Below, piece after piece: positions 61,615 through 64,000 of a stretch of DNA of 64,000 bases. The stretch lies in the NCBI GenBank assembly GCA_963798655.1, contig CAWCUH010000012.1, forward strand, positions 473,910 to 537,909, in the 5' to 3' direction. How positions within the stretch are numbered: the stretch's first letter is position 1; every line of letters starts with the position of its first letter. A program made the translations under genes and the position numbers. The notes beneath the pieces are model-generated. The model saw only the letters and a list, made by a program, of their open reading frames with translations, did no database searches and was not told the origin of the DNA. This DNA comes from CAVSMC01 sp963798655. Lineage in GTDB: Bacteria > Pseudomonadota > Gammaproteobacteria > Burkholderiales > Casimicrobiaceae.

Positions 61615-62733
61615 GTGACTAGCGCTTTCGCAGCACCGCCCGAGCGTGATCCGGCGTCGTATCGCGCGCTGGAGCACCCGGCCGGCGCACGCTGGATCGA
61701 CGTGCTCGATCAGCGGGTATTGCCACACGCCCGCGTGAGCGTGCGCATCGCGAGCGCCGACGCCGCTGCGCTCGCGATCCGCAGAATGACGATTCGCGGT
61801 GCGCCGCTGATCGGCGCCGTCGGCGCCTACGGCCTCGCGCTCGCGCTGCAGGTCGACGCCGGCGACGCCGCGCTTGCACAGGCGCATGCGGCGCTCGACG
61901 CAACGCGGCCGACCGCCGTCAATCTGCGCTGGGCGCTCGATCGTGTCCGCGATGCCGTGAGGCCGCTGCCGCCGAGCGCGCGCGCCGACGCCGCGTGGGC
62001 GGAGGCGGATGCGATCGCCGCCGAGGACGACGTGCGCAATCGCGCGATCGGCGAGCATGGTTTCGCCTTGATTGTCGACGTCGCGCAGCGCAAGCCGGGT
62101 CCGGTGCGCGTGATGACGCATTGCAACGCCGGTGCTCTCGCGACGTGCGGCTGGGGCACGGCGACGGCGCCGATCTTCCTCGCCCACGCACGGGGCATCG
62201 CGGTGCACGTGTGGGTCAGCGAAACCCGCCCGCGGCTGCAGGGCGCGAACCTGACCGCGTGGGAAATGGGTGAGCGCGGCGTCCCGCACACGCTGTTCGT
62301 CGACGGCGCGAGCGGCCTGCTGATGCAGCGGGGCGATGTCGATATCGTGCTCGTCGGCGCCGATCGCGTCGCGGCAAACGGCGACGTCTGCAACAAGATC
62401 GGCACGTACGACAAGGCGCTCGCGGCGCACGACAACGCCGTTCCGTTCTACGTCGGCCTGCCGTCGCCGACGCTCGACTTCGATCTCGCGAACGGCGCCG
62501 CGATCCCGATCGAGAAGCGCGAAGACGACGAGGTGCTGATGGTCACCGGTCGCGACGACTACGGGCACACGACCAGGGTGGCGCTCGCACCGCACGGCGC
62601 GCGTGCGGCGAACTACGCTTTCGACGTGACGCCTGCCCGGCTTGTCACCGGATTGATCACCGAGCGCGGCATCGCGGCGGCGAACGCGGCCGCACTGGCG
62701 TCGATGTTTCCCGAGCGCGTCGTCGCACGATGA
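61615..62733 (+). CDS. mtnA: S-methyl-5-thioribose-1-phosphate isomerase
   Basis: 372 aa, usual length. Motifs: IRRMTIRGAPLIGAVGAYGL, catalytic Cys in VMTHCNAGALATCGWGTA, WVSETRPRLQGANLTAWEM and Asp in VLVGADRVAANGDVCNKIGT. Converts methylthioribose-1-P (or 5-deoxyribose-1-P) to the ribulose form. Starts at GTG 61615; overlaps the aldolase gene (ATGA). Confidence 0.94.
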   Translation: MTSAFAAPPERDPASYRALEHPAGARWIDVLDQRVLPHARVSVRIASADAAALAIRRMTIRGAPLIGAVGAYGLALALQVDAGDAALAQAHAALDATRPTAVNLRWALDRVRDAVRPLPPSARADAAWAEADAIAAEDDVRNRAIGEHGFALIVDVAQRKPGPVRVMTHCNAGALATCGWGTATAPIFLAHARGIAVHVWVSETRPRLQGANLTAWEMGERGVPHTLFVDGASGLLMQRGDVDIVLVGADRVAANGDVCNKIGTYDKALAAHDNAVPFYVGLPSPTLDFDLANGAAIPIEKREDDEVLMVTGRDDYGHTTRVALAPHGARAANYAFDVTPARLVTGLITERGIAAANAAALASMFPERVVAR

Positions 62734-63377
62734 ACGAGCGACAGCTGCGCGAATCGGTGATCGCGACGGCGCGCTCGATGAACGCGCTCGGCATCAATCG
62801 CGGAACGTCGGGCAACGTGAGTGCGCGGTGGTCGAATGGAACGTTCGATGGTTTCCTCGTCACGCCGAGCGGGCTGCCTTACGGCGACACCGAGCCGCAG
62901 GACATCGTCGCCGTCGCCCTCGACGGCACGGCGCATGGCGCACGCGAGCCATCGTCCGAGTGGCGCTTCCACCGCGACATCTACGTCGCGCGCCCGGAAG
63001 CGGGCGCGATCGTGCACACGCATGCGCCATTCTGCACAACGCTCGCCTGCCTCGGGCGCGGCATTCCGGCGTTCCACTACATGATCGCCGCCGCGGGCGG
63101 CACCGATATCCGCTGCGCGCCCTATGCGACGTTCGGGACGCAGCAACTGTCCGCTCATGCGGTCGCCGCGCTCGACGGCCGGCGCGCTTGCCTGCTCGCT
63201 CATCACGGCATGATCGCGATCGGTGCGTCGCTCGAAACGGCGCTCGCGCTGGCCGTCGAAGTCGAGCACCTGGCGGAGGTCTATTGGCGGGCATTGCAGG
63301 TCGGGGAGCCCGCGTTGCTGTCCGAAGTCGAGATGACCGTCGTGCTCGAGAAGTTTCGCACGTACAGCAAACGATGA
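62730..63377 (+). CDS. Class II aldolase/adducin family protein
   Basis: 215 aa. Zinc histidines in AIVHTHAPFCTTLAC and LLAHHGMIAIG; NRGTSGNVSARW phosphate loop and SEWRFHRDIY with catalytic Glu. In the DHAP shunt an aldolase of this family splits methylthioribulose-1-P or 5-deoxyribulose-1-P to DHAP and an aldehyde; the coupled mtnA gene makes this the most likely role, over fuculose or ribulose-phosphate use. Confidence 0.87.
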   Translation: MNERQLRESVIATARSMNALGINRGTSGNVSARWSNGTFDGFLVTPSGLPYGDTEPQDIVAVALDGTAHGAREPSSEWRFHRDIYVARPEAGAIVHTHAPFCTTLACLGRGIPAFHYMIAAAGGTDIRCAPYATFGTQQLSAHAVAALDGRRACLLAHHGMIAIGASLETALALAVEVEHLAEVYWRALQVGEPALLSEVEMTVVLEKFRTYSKR

Positions 63378-64000
63378 GCGCGCTCGCCGATCTCGCGTCG
63401 AGCCGCAGCGGGCAGGACGTCCGCGGTCGGGGCTGGGCTTACGCGTGGATCGCGTCGATCCCGGTAGCGGTCGCGCTCATCGCTTTGCGCGCTCCGCAGA
63501 CGTTCACGCTTCCGCAGTTCTGGGCGGAGGACGGCGCGGTGTTCTACGCCGACATGCTGACGTACGGCCCCATTTCGCTTCTTTACGCGCACGCGGGAAC
63601 GTTGCACGTGCCGCCACGGCTCGCCGCGCTGCTCGCATCCAATTTCTCGGCCGCGATCGTGCCTGCGCTGTTCGCGGACGTTGCGGTTGTCTGCACGTGC
63701 TGGACGGCGGCCACGATCGCGACAGCGCGCCTGCCGTATGCGCCGCTGCTCGCGTGCCTGCTGATCCTCGTTCCAAGCGATGGCTTGATCTTCGGTAGCC
63801 TGACGCACCTCCAGTGGATGCTCGCGCCCGGCATGGCGGTTATTGCCGCGACGCCGCCTCCCGACAGCCGCGCAGCGCGCGTGAATCAGCTCGTGTTCGC
63901 CTGCGCCGCAGGCCTCACCGGGCCGCTCGGGCTGTTGAGCGCGCCGATCGTTATCGCACGGCTTTATTTTCAGCGCGACGCGCATACGAAGGCGCTTGCA
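63374..64000 (+). CDS. Hypothetical integral membrane protein (partial at right edge)
   Basis: At least 209 residues, open to the window end. ATG 63374 overlaps the aldolase stop. Hydrophobic segments include AWIASIPVAVALIALRA, FADVAVVCTCWTAATIATA and PLLACLLILVPSDGLIFG; a conserved-looking stretch QFWAEDGAVFYADMLTYG resembles polytopic membrane proteins of unknown or glycan function. I do not recognise the family with certainty. Confidence 0.7.
   Translation, partial: MSALADLASSRSGQDVRGRGWAYAWIASIPVAVALIALRAPQTFTLPQFWAEDGAVFYADMLTYGPISLLYAHAGTLHVPPRLAALLASNFSAAIVPALFADVAVVCTCWTAATIATARLPYAPLLACLLILVPSDGLIFGSLTHLQWMLAPGMAVIAATPPPDSRAARVNQLVFACAAGLTGPLGLLSAPIVIARLYFQRDAHTKALA

Noticed and set aside
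59257..62595. 1112-codon minus-strand frame
   Set aside because: Antisense shadow of the SpeE-like and mtnA genes; composition is charged and repetitive with no motifs.

Overview
The window is GC-rich, gene-dense bacterial chromosome, most likely from a Burkholderiales-like betaproteobacterium. This is an inference from the content: a heterotetrameric sarcosine oxidase, many ABC and TRAP uptake systems, MmgE/PrpD and IlvD/Edd enzymes, and short palindromic repeats of a type common in that group. Genes are packed into long operons whose members overlap by 1 or 4 bases (ATGA, GTGA, TTGA, TGATG and probably CTGA). There is one tRNA (Phe, 20994-21066, minus strand), no rRNA, no CRISPR array and no transposase.

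Left third (1-23.2 kb). An amino-acid ABC transporter (minus) lies beside soxBDAG (plus), the sarcosine oxidase operon that demethylates sarcosine and hands the carbon to tetrahydrofolate. An OpuC-type glycine-betaine transporter operon, ending in an MmgE/PrpD gene, diverges from a betaine-homocysteine-methyltransferase-like gene. An iron/organic-anion type ABC transporter then runs, with nearly no gaps, into PdxA-like, MmgE/PrpD-like, fluoroacetate-dehalogenase-like and GFA-family genes. tRNA-Phe, a dienelactone hydrolase and a phytanoyl-CoA-dioxygenase (PhyH) gene follow.

Centre (23.2-49.5 kb). This is the most interesting part. One operon encodes a complete corrinoid methyl-transfer route: corrinoid protein, UroD-type methyltransferase, methyl-THF:corrinoid methyltransferase, ATP-dependent corrinoid reductive activator, a MetV-MetF fusion and a DUF1638 protein. 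Around it lie two TRAP transporters, two FAD oxidoreductases (one broken by frameshifts), another PhyH dioxygenase, a sterol-desaturase-family membrane oxygenase, a CmuA-like UroD+corrinoid fusion, two PanB-like proteins that lack metal ligands, and a FadR-type GntR regulator. Five copies of an AT-rich motif sit upstream of five of these transcription units, so I infer one regulon. A second homocysteine methyltransferase, a ParDE-like toxin-antitoxin pair and formate-THF ligase (fhs) end this part. Together the genes would take methyl groups from an unknown substrate to methyl-THF, then methylene-THF, then formyl-THF and formate. FolD/FchA is not in the window.

Right third (49.6-64 kb). A four-gene family-1 ABC transporter whose first permease begins inside a REP-like repeat; an Hsp20; a fluoroacetate-dehalogenase-like hydrolase with an Ldh2-type dehydrogenase and an IlvD/Edd dehydratase; a degenerate HtrA-like PDZ protein; a membrane-anchored spermidine-synthase-like protein; mtnA with a class II aldolase (candidate methylthioribose/deoxyribose disposal); and a truncated membrane protein at the edge.
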